A DNA stretch of 64,000 bases, taken from contig MERU01000006.1 of the NCBI GenBank assembly GCA_001770725.1, positions 372,001-436,000 on the forward strand. Direction: 5' to 3'. The notes under the pieces are model-generated. The model had not been told where the DNA came from, ran no database searches, and was given only the letters and a program-made list of their open reading frames with translations. The DNA is from Burkholderiales bacterium RIFCSPHIGHO2_01_FULL_63_240 (GTDB lineage Bacteria > Pseudomonadota > Gammaproteobacteria > Burkholderiales > Burkholderiaceae_C). The stretch's first letter is position 1. Each line of letters begins with the position of its first letter. Below are positions 7,530 to 18,074 of the stretch, one piece after another. The translations under genes and the position numbers were made by a program.

Positions 7530-7545
7530 TGTGCCCTTCGCGACG
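7530..7545. promoter_or_regulatory. Imperfect NifA-type half site
   Basis: TGT-N10-ACG, one base off the NifA consensus TGT-N10-ACA, starting 30 bases from the perfect site at 7560, about three helical turns. It may be an auxiliary site; the evidence is weak on its own. Confidence 0.35.
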
Positions 7546-7559
7546 CATGCCGAGGGTTT

Positions 7560-7575
7560 TGTCGGCTTTCAGACA
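7560..7575. promoter_or_regulatory. NifA upstream activator sequence
   Basis: A perfect TGT-N10-ACA (TGT CGGCTTTCAG ACA). It lies about 127 bases upstream of the nifH -24 element and about 76 bases upstream of the divergent hemoglobin -24 element, a normal range for an enhancer-type site, and could serve both promoters. An almost identical site is upstream of nifE (12711-12726). Confidence 0.8.
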
Positions 7576-7583
7576 GGACCTGA

Positions 7584-8729
<1,146 letters not shown>

Positions 8730-8743
8730 CGACCACAGGCTGA

Positions 8744-8770
8744 CAGGGGGAGGGCCTCGTGCCCTCCCTG
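8744..8770 (+). other. nifH-nifD intergenic stem-loop
   Basis: GGGAGGGC (8748-8755) pairs with GCCCTCCC (8761-8768) around a 5-base loop in the 100-base nifH-nifD spacer. Similar hairpins downstream of nifH in other diazotrophs stabilise nifH mRNA so that Fe protein exceeds MoFe protein. It lacks a T-run, so full termination is unlikely. Confidence 0.65.
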
Positions 8771-8829
8771 ACCCACCAAGCCACGAATCCCTCCCCCCTC
8801 TGACAAGCCCCTCACCGTGGAGTCCCACC

Positions 8830-10284
8830 ATGAGCATGACCGTAGAAGAACGCAAGGCCGCGAACAAGGCCCTGATCGATGAAGTGCTGAAGGCCTATCC
8901 CGAAAAGATGGCCAAGCGGCGCGCCAAGCACCTGGGCACGTACGAAGCCGGCAAGCCCGACTGCGGCGTGAAGTCCAACATCAAGTCCCTGCCTGGTGTG
9001 ATGACCATCCGCGGTTGCGCCTACGCCGGCTCCAAGGGCGTGGTGTGGGGCCCCATCAAGGACATGATCCACATCTCCCACGGCCCCGTGGGCTGCGGCC
9101 AGTACAGCTGGGCCGCCCGCCGCAACTACTACATCGGCGTGACCGGCGTGGACACCTTCGTGACCATGCAGTTCACCTCCGACTTCCAGGAAAAAGACAT
9201 CGTCTTCGGCGGCGACAAAAAGCTGGAGAAGATCGTCGACGAGATCCAGGAACTCTTCCCGCTCAACAAGGGCATCTCGGTGCAGTCCGAGTGCCCGATC
9301 GGCCTGATCGGTGACGACATCGAAGCCGTCTCCAAGAAGAAGTCCAAGGAATACGACAACCACACCATCGTGCCCGTGCGCTGCGAGGGCTTTCGTGGCG
9401 TGTCGCAGTCTCTGGGTCACCACATTGCCAACGACGCCATCCGCGACTGGGTGTTCGACGGCAAGACCAAGAAGGAACACGAGTTCCAGGCCACGCCCTA
9501 CGACGTGGCCATCATTGGCGACTACAACATCGGTGGCGACGCCTGGTCCAGCCGCATCCTGCTCGAAGAGATCGGCCTGCGCGTGATCGCGCAATGGTCG
9601 GGCGACGGCACCATCGCCGAGCTGGAGAACACGCCCAAGGCCAAGCTCAACGTGCTGCACTGCTATCGCTCGATGAACTACATCAGCCGGCACATGGAAG
9701 AGAAGTACGGCATCCCATGGGTGGAGTACAACTTCTTCGGACCCACGCAGATCGAGAAGTCGCTGCGCGAGATCGCCTCGCACTTCGACGCCACCATCCA
9801 GGCCAAGGCCGAAGAGGTGATCGCCAAGTACAAGCCGCTGATGCAGGCCGTGGTCGACAAGTACAAGCCGCGCCTGCAAGGCAAGCGCGTGATGCTCTAC
9901 GTCGGTGGCCTGCGCCCCCGCCACGTCATCGGCGCCTACGAGGACCTGGGCATGGAAGTGGTGGGCACCGGCTACGAGTTCGGCCACAACGACGACTACC
10001 AGCGCACCACCCACTACATCAAGGACTCCACGCTGATCTACGACGACGTGACCGGCTACGAGTTCGAGCAGTTCGTCGACAAGGTCAAGCCTGACCTGAT
10101 CGGCTCCGGCATCAAGGAAAAGTACGTCTTCCAGAAGATGGGTGTGCCCTTCCGCCAGATGCACAGCTGGGACTACTCCGGCCCCTACCACGGCTACGAC
10201 GGCTTCGCCATCTTCGCGCGTGACATGGACATGGCCATCAGCAGCCCGATCTGGGGCCTGACCAAGGCCCCCTGGAAAAACTGA
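8830..10284 (+). CDS. nifD: Nitrogenase MoFe protein alpha chain NifD
   Basis: 484 residues. P-cluster cysteines C63, C89 and C155, the His pair near 197-198 that contacts FeMo-co, and the FeMo-co ligands C278 (VLHCYRS) and H445 (MHSWDYSG) are all present. The sequence is of the molybdenum type, and no vnfG/anfG gene follows. With NifK it forms the heterotetramer that reduces N2. ATG at 8830, preceded by GTGGAGTCCCACC. Confidence 0.99.
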   Translation: MSMTVEERKAANKALIDEVLKAYPEKMAKRRAKHLGTYEAGKPDCGVKSNIKSLPGVMTIRGCAYAGSKGVVWGPIKDMIHISHGPVGCGQYSWAARRNYYIGVTGVDTFVTMQFTSDFQEKDIVFGGDKKLEKIVDEIQELFPLNKGISVQSECPIGLIGDDIEAVSKKKSKEYDNHTIVPVRCEGFRGVSQSLGHHIANDAIRDWVFDGKTKKEHEFQATPYDVAIIGDYNIGGDAWSSRILLEEIGLRVIAQWSGDGTIAELENTPKAKLNVLHCYRSMNYISRHMEEKYGIPWVEYNFFGPTQIEKSLREIASHFDATIQAKAEEVIAKYKPLMQAVVDKYKPRLQGKRVMLYVGGLRPRHVIGAYEDLGMEVVGTGYEFGHNDDYQRTTHYIKDSTLIYDDVTGYEFEQFVDKVKPDLIGSGIKEKYVFQKMGVPFRQMHSWDYSGPYHGYDGFAIFARDMDMAISSPIWGLTKAPWKN

Positions 10285-10309
10285 AACCGATTGCCACCTG
10301 GAGAACACC

Positions 10310-11866
10310 ATGCCCCAAAGTGCAGAAAAGATCCTCGATCACGAGTTCCTGTTCCGTGAGCCGGAGTACGTGGACATGCTCGAAGGCAAGAAGGCCTTCG
10401 AGTTCAACCACGCCGACGAGAAGATCAAGCAGATCGTCGAGTGGACCAAGACCGAAGACTACAAAGAAAAGAACTTCAAGCGCGACTCGCTGGTCGTCAA
10501 CCCCGCCAAGGCTTGTCAGCCGCTGGGCGCCGTCTACGTCGCCAATGGCTTTGCCAAGACCATGAGCTTCGTTCATGGCTCGCAAGGCTGCGTGGCCTAC
10601 TACCGCTCGCACTTCTCGCGCCACTTCAAGGAGCCGACGTCCTGCGTGTCATCGTCCATGACGGAAGACGCGGCCGTGTTCGGTGGCCTCAACAACATGA
10701 TCGACGGCCTGGCCAACACCTACAACCTCTACAAGCCCGACATGATCGCCGTGTCGACGACTTGCATGGCCGAGGTGATCGGTGACGACCTGAACGCCTT
10801 CATCAAGACCAGCAAGGAAAAGGGCAGCGTTCCGGCCGAATTCGACGTGCCCTACGCCCACACACCTGCCTTCGTGGGCAGCCACGTGACCGGCTACGAC
10901 AACGCGCTGCTGGGCATCCTGCAGCACTTCTGGGACGGCAAGTCCGGCACGGCCGAGGCCATCAAGCGCGTGCCCAACGAGTCGATCAACTTCATCGGTG
11001 GCTTCGACGGCTTCGTCGTGGGCAACATGAAGGAAATCCGCCGCATCTTCGAGCTCTTCGGTGTCGACCACACCATCATCTGCGACCCGTCCGAGGTGTG
11101 GAACACGCCCACCGACGGCGAGTTCCGCATGTACGAAGGTGGCACGACCAAGGAAGAAGTCGAGCGCGCCTTGCACGCCAAGGCCACCATCGTCTTCCAG
11201 GAGTACTGCTGCGAGAAGACCTCGAAGTACATCGAAGAAAAGGGTCAGGAAGTCATCCGCCTCAACAGCCCGACGGGCGTGGCCGGCACCGACGCCTTCG
11301 TGATGGCGCTGTCGCGCCTGACCGGCAAGCCCGTGCCCGCTGTGCTCGAGAAGGAGCGCGGTCAGCTGGTCGACGCCATGGCCGACAGCCAGGCCCACTT
11401 GCACGGCAAGCGCTACGCCCTGTACGGTGACCCCGACCAGATGCTGGGCCTGACCCAGTTCCTGCTGGAGCTGGGCGCAGAGCCCGCCCATGTGCTGGCC
11501 ACCAACGGCGACAGCGGCTGGGAAGCCAAGGTGCAGGCCTTGTTCGATGCCTCGCCCTATGGCAAGGGCTGCAAGGCCTACGCCAAGCGCGACCTGTGGC
11601 ACATGCGCTCGCTGCTGCACACCGAGCCGGTCGACTTCCTGATCGGCAACACCTACGGCAAGTACCTCGAGCGCGACACCAAGACGCCGCTGATCCGCAT
11701 GGTCTTCCCGATCTTCGACCGCCACCACTACCACCGCTACCCCACCTGGGGCTACGAAGGCGCGCTGCGCGTGCTGGTGATGCTGCTCGACGAGTTCTTC
11801 GAAACGCTGGACGCCAACACCATCGTACCCGGCAAGACCGACTACTCGTACGACATCATCCGCTGA
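10310..11866 (+). CDS. nifK: Nitrogenase MoFe protein beta chain NifK
   Basis: 518 residues with a full N-terminal extension. P-cluster cysteines C69 (KACQPLGA), C94 (GSQGCVAY) and C152 ([12 protein letters not shown]) are present. It starts 25 bases after nifD behind a GGAGAACACC site. It completes the catalytic component of Mo-nitrogenase and is followed 14 bases later by a small unknown gene. Confidence 0.99.
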   Translation: MPQSAEKILDHEFLFREPEYVDMLEGKKAFEFNHADEKIKQIVEWTKTEDYKEKNFKRDSLVVNPAKACQPLGAVYVANGFAKTMSFVHGSQGCVAYYRSHFSRHFKEPTSCVSSSMTEDAAVFGGLNNMIDGLANTYNLYKPDMIAVSTTCMAEVIGDDLNAFIKTSKEKGSVPAEFDVPYAHTPAFVGSHVTGYDNALLGILQHFWDGKSGTAEAIKRVPNESINFIGGFDGFVVGNMKEIRRIFELFGVDHTIICDPSEVWNTPTDGEFRMYEGGTTKEEVERALHAKATIVFQEYCCEKTSKYIEEKGQEVIRLNSPTGVAGTDAFVMALSRLTGKPVPAVLEKERGQLVDAMADSQAHLHGKRYALYGDPDQMLGLTQFLLELGAEPAHVLATNGDSGWEAKVQALFDASPYGKGCKAYAKRDLWHMRSLLHTEPVDFLIGNTYGKYLERDTKTPLIRMVFPIFDRHHYHRYPTWGYEGALRVLVMLLDEFFETLDANTIVPGKTDYSYDIIR

Positions 11867-11880
11867 AGCTGGAGGCCACC

Positions 11881-12201
11881 ATGGCAGAGCCCGTTTTCGT
11901 CAAGACCACCCAGGACGGCCGCAAGGTCGAGGTCATCGATGGCTGGCTCTGCCTGGCCGGCGCGCGCGAGGCCGACACCCTCGTGCCGTTGATCGAGCAT
12001 CCCAACCGCCAGGCCATCGCCAAAGCGGTGCCGGGTGCCACCCACATGGCCGGCCGCATTCCCTTGCGGCACGACGAGGCCGCGATCGCACAGGGCGCGA
12101 TGGACGCCGCGCGCCGCCAGTTCGAGAACGACCCCGTCGCCCTGGCCGAGCGGTTTCGCAAGGTCATGTGGGCCAAGGCCGCGCTGGAAGGGGTGGAGTG
12201 A
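11881..12201 (+). CDS. Small nif-associated protein between nifK and nifE
   Basis: 106 residues. It begins with a beta-rich part (VFVKTTQDGRKVEVIDGWLCLAGA), then LIEHPNRQAIAKAVPGATHMAGRIPL and an amphipathic C-terminal helix. The family was not recognised. It is 14 bases behind nifK with a GGAGG site, so it is co-transcribed with nifHDK. The position is the one NifT/NifY occupies in Azotobacter, but no similarity to those proteins is visible. A role in MoFe protein assembly is only a guess. Confidence 0.8.
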   Translation: MAEPVFVKTTQDGRKVEVIDGWLCLAGAREADTLVPLIEHPNRQAIAKAVPGATHMAGRIPLRHDEAAIAQGAMDAARRQFENDPVALAERFRKVMWAKAALEGVE

Positions 12202-12695
12202 TGATCTTCGTCGTCGAGGTGCCGCACCAGGGTGAGCCACGCGCCTGGTTCGCTTACGACGCCGAAGACCTGCTCACGAAGGTGGCCGGCTCGGACCCTT
12301 TGCCGTGGTGGGAGATCCACGACCAAAGCACGCCCCGTGAGTTGATCGAGATGCTCGACCAGGACCCGGCTGACCCGACCCTGGCAGATCGCTTGCCGGC
12401 CCTGTGGTCCTTGGTCAGCGAACATGGGCTGGACACGCCCCTGTACCGTGCCGATCACCTGGGCACCGCAGGCTACCAGGCGAGCCCGGTCTCCATGGAA
12501 GAGGCATGTGAAGCCGCGTTGAAGGCCCGCGTGGGCTCGGCGCTGCAGGACGTGCGCATCTGGTGGTCGGAGCAAGAGGCTGTGCTGGCTTCCGAAGACC
12601 CTGTCGAGCCGCTGTTCACCCGCCAGGGCGGGTGGCGTTGCCTGCATGCCTTGCGCGAACAGCTGCTGGCGCTGGACGTGGTGGCGGAGAACTGA
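12201..12695 (+). CDS. Protein of unknown function between nifK and nifE
   Basis: 164 residues, acidic, Trp-rich (PLPWWEIHD, VRIWWSEQE), cytoplasmic. Start and upstream stop share bases (TGATG at 12199-12203) with GGAG close upstream, so it is coupled to the gene at 11881. No known domain or metal motif was recognised. It ends 15 bases before the nifE control region, making it the last gene of the nifHDK transcript. Confidence 0.78.
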   Translation: MIFVVEVPHQGEPRAWFAYDAEDLLTKVAGSDPLPWWEIHDQSTPRELIEMLDQDPADPTLADRLPALWSLVSEHGLDTPLYRADHLGTAGYQASPVSMEEACEAALKARVGSALQDVRIWWSEQEAVLASEDPVEPLFTRQGGWRCLHALREQLLALDVVAEN

Positions 12696-12710
12696 AGGGC
12701 CGAGACGTTT

Positions 12711-12726
12711 GGCGGCTTTCTGACAG
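12711..12726. promoter_or_regulatory. Near-consensus NifA site upstream of nifE
   Basis: TGG-CGGCTTTCTG-ACA. It differs from the perfect nifH site (TGT-CGGCTTTCAG-ACA) at only two of sixteen bases, one of them in the TGT half. It is about 86 bases upstream of the nifE -24 element. Confidence 0.6.
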
Positions 12727-12810
12727 CGTGTGTGCGCTTTGTTGATGAAATCAAGCCGCCCGCAGACGCCTGACAAGCCGGCTTCCCAGCGAAAGGGGGG
12801 CGAGGCTTGG

Positions 12811-12826
12811 CTGGCATCGATTGTGC
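12811..12826 (+). promoter_or_regulatory. Sigma-54-like promoter of nifENX operon
   Basis: CTGGCATC-GATT-GTGC keeps the invariant GG and GC with ten bases between and most of the -24 box, but the -12 box is GTGC rather than TTGC. Position (34 bases before the nifE ATG) and the NifA-like site upstream support the call. Confidence 0.6.
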
Positions 12827-12859
12827 TGAGTTGACTGCATCCACCGACCGGAGACCCCC

Positions 12860-14317
12860 ATGTCCGCCTCGCTCAAGCAGAAGATCGCCGAAGTGTTCGA
12901 CGAGCCCGGTTGCGACAAGAACCAGGCCAAGGGCGAGAAGGAGCGCAAGAAGGGCTGCACCAAGCAGCTCAGCCCCGGCGCCGCGGCCGGTGGGTGTGCT
13001 TTCGACGGCGCCAAGATCGCCCTGCAGCCCATCGTCGACGTGGCCCACCTCGTGCACGGCCCCATCGCCTGCGAAGGCAATTCCTGGGACAACCGCCACA
13101 GCGCTTCATCGGGCAGCACGCTCTACCGAACAGGTTTCACCACCGACATCAACGAGCTGGATGTCATCTACGGAGGCGAGAAACGCCTGTTCAAGGCCAT
13201 CCGCGAGATCATCGACCGCCAGCACCCGCCCGCGGTCTTCGTCTACCAGACCTGCGTGACCGCGCTCATCGGCGACGACATCGAGGCCGTTTGCCAGCGC
13301 GCCAGCGAAAAGTTCGGCGTGCCTGTCATCCCCGTCAACAGCCCTGGCTTCGCGGGCCCCAAGAACCTGGGCAACAAGCTTGGCGGCGAGGCCTTGCTGG
13401 ACCACGTCATCGGCACACGCGAGCCTGCGCACACCACGCCTTACGACATCAACATCATCGGTGAATACAACCTCTCGGGCGAGCTCTGGCAGATCAAGCC
13501 GTTGCTGGATGCGCTGGGCGTGCGCATCCTCAGTTGCATATCCGGCGATGGCCGCTACGAAGAGGTCGCCAGCAGCCACCGCGCGCGGGTCAACATGATG
13601 GTGTGCTCCAAGTCGATGATCAACATCGCCACGCGCATGCAGCAGCGATGGGACATCCCGTACTTCGAGGGCTCCTTCTACGGCATCTCCGACATGAGCG
13701 ACACGCTGCGCCAGATCGCCCGCCTGCTGGTAGCTCGTGGCGCGGGAGGCGACCTGATCGACCGCACCGAGCGCCTGATCGAAGTGGAAGAGGCACGCGC
13801 CTGGCAAAGGCTGTCGGCCTACAAGGCGCGCCTGAAGGGCAAACGCGTGCTGCTCATCACCGGCGGCGTCAAGAGCTGGTCGGTGGTGTCTGCCTTGCAG
13901 GAGGTGGGCATGGAGATCGTCGGCACCTCGGTGAAGAAGTCCACCAAGGAAGACAAGGAAAAGATCAAGGAGATCATGGGTGACGACGCCCACATGATCG
14001 ACGACATGACCCCGCGCCAGATGTACGACATGCTGCGCGAGGCGAGGGCGGACATCATGCTCTCGGGCGGTCGCTCGCAGTTCATCGCGCTCAAGGCGCG
14101 CATGCCCTGGCTGGACATCAACCAGGAACGCCACCACGCCTACGCCGGTTACGAAGGCATGGTCGAGCTCGTTGACGAGATCGACAAGGCCCTGCACAAC
14201 CCGGTGTGGCAGCAGGTGCGCATCCCGGCACCCTGGGACGAGGTGGACGCGGGCATGTTGCCCTCGTCGCCCTCGTCCCCATCGGCTGACGCCGTGGCCG
14301 TGACGGCCAGTGTCTGA
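12860..14317 (+). CDS. nifE: Nitrogenase cofactor scaffold NifE
   Basis: 485 residues, NifD-like. Conserved cysteines in GGCAFDGAK, GPIACEGNSWD, YQTCVTALIGDD and MMVCSKSMIN are visible; the FeMo-co His of NifD is absent, as expected. With NifN it forms the NifEN complex, where the NifB-co precursor gains Mo and homocitrate. The C-terminus carries a Ser/Pro/Ala-rich tail. The start is ATG with GGAG nine bases upstream. Confidence 0.98.
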   Translation: MSASLKQKIAEVFDEPGCDKNQAKGEKERKKGCTKQLSPGAAAGGCAFDGAKIALQPIVDVAHLVHGPIACEGNSWDNRHSASSGSTLYRTGFTTDINELDVIYGGEKRLFKAIREIIDRQHPPAVFVYQTCVTALIGDDIEAVCQRASEKFGVPVIPVNSPGFAGPKNLGNKLGGEALLDHVIGTREPAHTTPYDINIIGEYNLSGELWQIKPLLDALGVRILSCISGDGRYEEVASSHRARVNMMVCSKSMINIATRMQQRWDIPYFEGSFYGISDMSDTLRQIARLLVARGAGGDLIDRTERLIEVEEARAWQRLSAYKARLKGKRVLLITGGVKSWSVVSALQEVGMEIVGTSVKKSTKEDKEKIKEIMGDDAHMIDDMTPRQMYDMLREARADIMLSGGRSQFIALKARMPWLDINQERHHAYAGYEGMVELVDEIDKALHNPVWQQVRIPAPWDEVDAGMLPSSPSSPSADAVAVTASV

Positions 14318-14329
14318 AGGAGCGCAGGC

Positions 14330-15739
14330 ATGGCCACCGTCACCGAATCGAAGAAGGCCTGTGCGGTCAACCCGCTCAAAATGAGCCAGCCCCTGGGCGC
14401 CAGCTACGCCTTCATGGGCCTGGACCGCTGCATGCCCGTCATGCATGGCTCGCAGGGCTGCACGTCTTTTGGCCTGGTGCTGCTGGTGCGGCACTTCAAA
14501 GAAGCCATCCCGCTGCAGACCACGGCGATGAACGAGGTCACCACCATCCTCGGTGGCTACGAGAACCTGGAGCAGGCGCTGCTCAACATCCACAAACGCG
14601 CAAACCCGAAGGTCATCGCCATCTGCTCGACGGGCCTGACCGAGACCAAGGGCGACGACGTGCCGGGCTACCTCAAGCTGGTCAGGCAGAAGCAGCCGAT
14701 GCTCGATGGCACCGCGCTCGTGTACGTCTCCACCCCCGACTACATCGGTGCCTTCCAGGATGGCTACGCCAAGGCGTTGACCGAGCTCGTGCGCACGCTG
14801 GTGAAGCCCGTTGACAAGGCCGACCGAGCCAACCGAGATGGCCGCTTGCCACCGCGCGTGAACCTGCTGCCCGGCTGCCACCTCACCCCTGCCGATATCG
14901 AGGAGTTGCGCGAGCTGTGCGATGCCTTCGGGCTCGACGTCACGGCCCTGCCCGACGTGTCGCGCTCGCTGGACGGCCACATCCCCGCCGACTGGCGTGG
15001 CACGACCCTGGGCGGCACCACACTGGACGAAGCTGCGGCCATGGGCGAGGCCCGGGCCACGCTGGCCATCGGCGAGCACATGCGTGAAGCGGGTGAACTG
15101 CTGGAACAACTCACCGGCGTGCCCACCCACGTGTTCGACCGCCTCACTGGCCTGGCCTGCAACGACCGCCTGGTGCAACTGCTCGCGCAACTCAGTGGCC
15201 AGCCCGTGCCAGCGCGCATCCGCCGCCAGCGCAGCCAACTGCTCGACGCCATGCTGGATGCGCACTTCCACCTCGGCAAGCTCAAAGTCGCCATCGGCGC
15301 CGAGCCCGATCTGCTGCACGCCGCCGGCAGCACGCTGCACGAGATGGGCGCCGAGCTGGTGCGCTGCGTGACCACCACCTCGTCACCCCTGCTGGCCCAG
15401 ATGCCCGCCGAGCACGTGCTCATCGGCGACCTGCAAGACCTCGAGGACGGTGCGGCGGATGCCGACCTGCTCATCACGCATTCGCACGGCCGCCAGGCCG
15501 CCGACCGGCTGAACAAGCCCTTCTTGCGCCTGGGCTTCCCCATCTTCGACCGCATCGGCAACTCGCACCGCCTGATGGTCGGCTACCGAGGCACGCGCGG
15601 CTTCCTGTTCGAGGTGGCCAACCTGATGCTGGGCCACCTGCCCCACGCCACCCCCGATCACTGGCCCTTGTCCGACGCCGCGCTGCGCGTGGCCAAGCCC
15701 GGCCAGGCCCAATCCACCCCCACCGGAGTCACCCCATGA
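14330..15739 (+). CDS. nifN: Nitrogenase cofactor scaffold NifN
   Basis: 469 residues, NifK-like. In NPLKMSQPLGASYAF the first P-cluster cysteine of NifK is replaced by Ser, as in other NifN proteins; HGSQGCTSFG is retained. It pairs with NifE. An AAGGAG site precedes the ATG; the stop overlaps nifX (ATGA). Confidence 0.98.
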   Translation: MATVTESKKACAVNPLKMSQPLGASYAFMGLDRCMPVMHGSQGCTSFGLVLLVRHFKEAIPLQTTAMNEVTTILGGYENLEQALLNIHKRANPKVIAICSTGLTETKGDDVPGYLKLVRQKQPMLDGTALVYVSTPDYIGAFQDGYAKALTELVRTLVKPVDKADRANRDGRLPPRVNLLPGCHLTPADIEELRELCDAFGLDVTALPDVSRSLDGHIPADWRGTTLGGTTLDEAAAMGEARATLAIGEHMREAGELLEQLTGVPTHVFDRLTGLACNDRLVQLLAQLSGQPVPARIRRQRSQLLDAMLDAHFHLGKLKVAIGAEPDLLHAAGSTLHEMGAELVRCVTTTSSPLLAQMPAEHVLIGDLQDLEDGAADADLLITHSHGRQAADRLNKPFLRLGFPIFDRIGNSHRLMVGYRGTRGFLFEVANLMLGHLPHATPDHWPLSDAALRVAKPGQAQSTPTGVTP

Positions 15740-16155
15740 AAGTGGCCTTCAGCACCCAGGACCGCCAGCGCGTCGACGCCCACTTCGGCTGGGCCAAGAA
15801 CCTCTCGGTCTACGAAGTCATGCCCGATGGCTATCACTTCGTGGAGAACTTCGAGTTCGGCGGCAAGCTCGAGGAAGACGGTGATGAAGACAAGCTCGCG
15901 CCCAAGCTCGCCGCCATCCACGACTGCGCCATCCTCTACGTGGCGGCCATCGGCGGATCGGCTGCCGCGCGCGTGGTGGCCGTGAAGATCCACCCCATCA
16001 AGGTGGCCCAGCCCGAACCCATCCTGGACATCCTGGACAAGCTGCAGGAGGTGCTCAAGGGCACCCCGCCTCCCTGGTTGCGCAAGGCCCTGCTCAAGGG
16101 CCAGGCCGCGACCCCGACCTTTGAAGACGAAGACGAGGCTCACCATGACCGTTGA
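15736..16155 (+). CDS. nifX: NifX, FeMo-co/NifB-co carrier
   Basis: 139 residues of the NifX/NafY/dinitrogenase-iron-molybdenum cofactor family: [22 protein letters not shown] at the start (a stretch conserved in the family) and [14 protein letters not shown]. It binds NifB-co and the NifEN-bound precursor during FeMo-co synthesis. The C-terminal tail is acidic. It overlaps nifN by 4 bases and the next gene by 11. Confidence 0.96.
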   Translation: MKVAFSTQDRQRVDAHFGWAKNLSVYEVMPDGYHFVENFEFGGKLEEDGDEDKLAPKLAAIHDCAILYVAAIGGSAAARVVAVKIHPIKVAQPEPILDILDKLQEVLKGTPPPWLRKALLKGQAATPTFEDEDEAHHDR

Positions 16156-16645
16156 AGCCGTGGCCCCGGCCACCCCCGCCGCGCCAGACGCCGACGAAGC
16201 CACCCTGATGGCGTCCCCCTTCGTGCGCGAGCTCGTGAAGATGCTGCGCGCCCAAGACACCCATGGCACCTGGGACGGCAAGTCCGACCGCAAGCTGCTC
16301 GACCCTTACATCCTGACGGCCGAGCAGCGCCGCGAGGTCCCCATCATCGGCGACCCCGACCCCGAAACCCTCTGGCGCCTGGAGCTGTTCTACAACGCCA
16401 TCGGCGTGGCCATCGAGCGCGAGACCGGCCAGATGGTCACGCCCATGATGAAGATGAGCCACGAAGGCTTCGGCCGCATCGTGCTGCTGGCGGGCCGCCT
16501 GGTCGTCGTCAACAAGCAACTGCGTGACGTGCACCGCTTCGGCTTCCCCTCGCTGGCGAAGCTGGCCGAGCAAGGTGGCAAGTTCGTCAGCGATGGCGTC
16601 ACGATGATCCGGGACTACCCGGCCGTGGCCAAGTACGGAACCTGA
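16145..16645 (+). CDS. NifX-associated nitrogen fixation protein (DUF269)
   Basis: 166 residues. The sequence [23 protein letters not shown] ... [26 protein letters not shown]...RFGFPS is the signature of the DUF269 NifX-associated family, nearly always next to nifX. Its role is not established. The ATG at 16145 lies inside the nifX end behind GACGAGG. Confidence 0.95.
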   Translation: MTVEAVAPATPAAPDADEATLMASPFVRELVKMLRAQDTHGTWDGKSDRKLLDPYILTAEQRREVPIIGDPDPETLWRLELFYNAIGVAIERETGQMVTPMMKMSHEGFGRIVLLAGRLVVVNKQLRDVHRFGFPSLAKLAEQGGKFVSDGVTMIRDYPAVAKYGT

Positions 16646-16699
16646 CGCGGTGCCCACCACGGCACCTGATCCCGAACGAAGCATGCGAGAGACCCCATC

Positions 16700-16891
16700 A
16701 TGGACGCCGATGAACGCAAGGCCCAGCTCAAGAAGCTGAACGCCCAGGCCACGCAGGCCAAGATGGACCTGCACGACCTCTCCGAAGAGTTGCCCACCAA
16801 CTGGGAGAAGATCCTGGAAGTGGCGCAACGCTGCCACGACACCCACGCCGCGCTGATGGCCGCCCGCCAGGCCGCAGCCGCCGCTGGTTGA
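16700..16891 (+). CDS. CCE_0567-family metalloprotein (DUF683)
   Basis: 63 residues, a helical hairpin (LKKLNAQATQAKMDLHDLSEELPTNW, EVAQRCHDTHAALM). The length and the DLHDLSEELPTNWE core match the CCE_0567 family, a small nif-linked protein that binds metal in one crystal structure. It lies between DUF269 and fdxB as in many nif clusters. Exact role unknown. Confidence 0.92.
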   Translation: MDADERKAQLKKLNAQATQAKMDLHDLSEELPTNWEKILEVAQRCHDTHAALMAARQAAAAAG

Positions 16892-16905
16892 GCAAGGAGG
16901 GCACC

Positions 16906-17211
16906 ATGAGCCACTTCACCGTGACCCTGCCCAGCGGCGAAAGCTGGGAGCCACGCTTCGTGCAGCAGATCAATGAAGACACCTGCATCGGATGCGGCCG
17001 TTGCTTCAAGGTCTGCCAACGCGGCGTGCTGGAACTGGTCGGCCTCAACGAGGAGGGCGAACACGTCGCCCTGGCTGGCGACGAGGACGATGACGACGAG
17101 TACGAAAAGAAAGTCATGACCATCGCCCACCAGGAGATGTGCATCGGCTGTACGGCGTGCTCGCGCATCTGCCCGAAGAAGTGCTACACGCACTCGCCGG
17201 CCAGCACTTGA
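16906..17211 (+). CDS. fdxB: Nif-specific ferredoxin III FdxB
   Basis: 101 residues with two [4Fe-4S] motifs: CIGCGRCFKVC near the N-terminus and CIGCTACSRICPKKC near the C-terminus, separated by an acidic DEDDDDEYE loop. This is the FdxB/ferredoxin III type found behind nifX. The start at 16906 has an AAGGAGG site; an in-frame TTG at 16888 overlaps the previous gene and is less likely. It probably serves as an electron donor in nitrogenase maturation or catalysis. Confidence 0.95.
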   Translation: MSHFTVTLPSGESWEPRFVQQINEDTCIGCGRCFKVCQRGVLELVGLNEEGEHVALAGDEDDDDEYEKKVMTIAHQEMCIGCTACSRICPKKCYTHSPAST

Positions 17212-17229
17212 AATGCGACGATGGCCGAT

Positions 17230-17712
17230 TCAGCCGGCGCCCTTGACCAGGGCGTCGATCACGCCGGCGCCGGTGCCGTCCATGGGATCCAGCTCATGCA
17301 CCTTGCGCAGGTAGGCTCGCGCACCAAAAGGGTCGCGTCGGCGCAGGCGGATGAAGGCCAGCGCCTTGAGGGTGAACAGCCAGAAGCGGGCCGGCCCGGG
17401 CGACTGGAAGTCCGCCATGCTCGCTTCGACCTGTTGCCAGCTCGCGGGCAACCCCGCCTGCATGGCGGCCACGTCCAGGCCCTTGAGGGCAGCGAACTCG
17501 GCCTGCGCCGTGTCGCCATGGCGCGCATGGAACTTGTAGAGCAGGTAGTACAGGGACGGGCAATCGGGTGCGCAGACCTGAGCTGTCCACAGCAGGGCCA
17601 GCGCCCTTTGCGGGTTGGGCTCCCGGCGGGCTTCGTCGACGAGGTGGCGCACTTGCGGCGGCACCTCGCCGCCGAAAAATTCATCTGACGACTCACCGGT
17701 GAAGAGGTTCAC
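17230..17712 (-). CDS. TPR-like protein, nif-associated
   Basis: 160 residues. It contains helical repeats reminiscent of TPR units (ALALLWTAQVCAPDCPSLYYLLYKFHARHGD; LKALAFIRLRRRDPFGARAYLRKVHELDP). No catalytic motif and no signal peptide. It is the last gene of the minus-strand nifV-to-fixX unit and converges on fdxB with an 18-base gap. Protein-protein interaction in nitrogenase assembly is plausible, not shown. Confidence 0.78.
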   Translation of the reverse strand: MNLFTGESSDEFFGGEVPPQVRHLVDEARREPNPQRALALLWTAQVCAPDCPSLYYLLYKFHARHGDTAQAEFAALKGLDVAAMQAGLPASWQQVEASMADFQSPGPARFWLFTLKALAFIRLRRRDPFGARAYLRKVHELDPMDGTGAGVIDALVKGAG

Positions 17713-17733
17713 GCCACCGCCCGCCTGTTTGGT

Positions 17734-18057
17734 TCACCACGTGCCAGCCGAAGCGGCAAGGCGGGTAACGACTTCGCCACCCAGCAGGTGCTTTTCAAAG
17801 ATCTCGGGCACGTCTTCGGGCTTGACGCGGCTGTAAAGCACGCTGTCGGGGAAGACGACAACGTTGACGCCACCGTCGCAAGGCCCCAGGCAGCCCGAGT
17901 AGGTCACGCCCACCTGGTCGTAGGCCTGACGGGCTTGCAGCTGCTGCCAGAAGGCCTGCAGCACGGCCTGGCTGCCTTGTGCGGCACAACAGCCGCGCGG
18001 GTGCCCGGGCGGGCGCTGTTGCGAGCAGACGAAGACGCTGCGTTCGGGTCGGGACAT
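17734..18057 (-). CDS. Thioredoxin-fold [2Fe-2S] ferredoxin
   Basis: 107 residues. It starts RSVFVCSQQRPPGHPRGCC (first Cys pair) and has YSGCLGPCDGGVNVVVFP, the ligand pattern of (2Fe-2S) ferredoxins of the thioredoxin-fold type, similar to Azotobacter Shethna protein I. The ATG at 18057 is 17 bases after fixX. Probably an electron carrier for the Fix complex or nitrogenase, by context. Confidence 0.9.
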   Translation of the reverse strand: MSRPERSVFVCSQQRPPGHPRGCCAAQGSQAVLQAFWQQLQARQAYDQVGVTYSGCLGPCDGGVNVVVFPDSVLYSRVKPEDVPEIFEKHLLGGEVVTRLAASAGTW

Positions 18058-18074
18058 GGGGGCTCCAGCGGCGT

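Noticed and set aside
13106-15340. Long minus-strand open frame (744 codons) opposite nifE and nifN
   Set aside because: The opposite strand codes for well-recognised NifE and NifN, so this is a compositional shadow.
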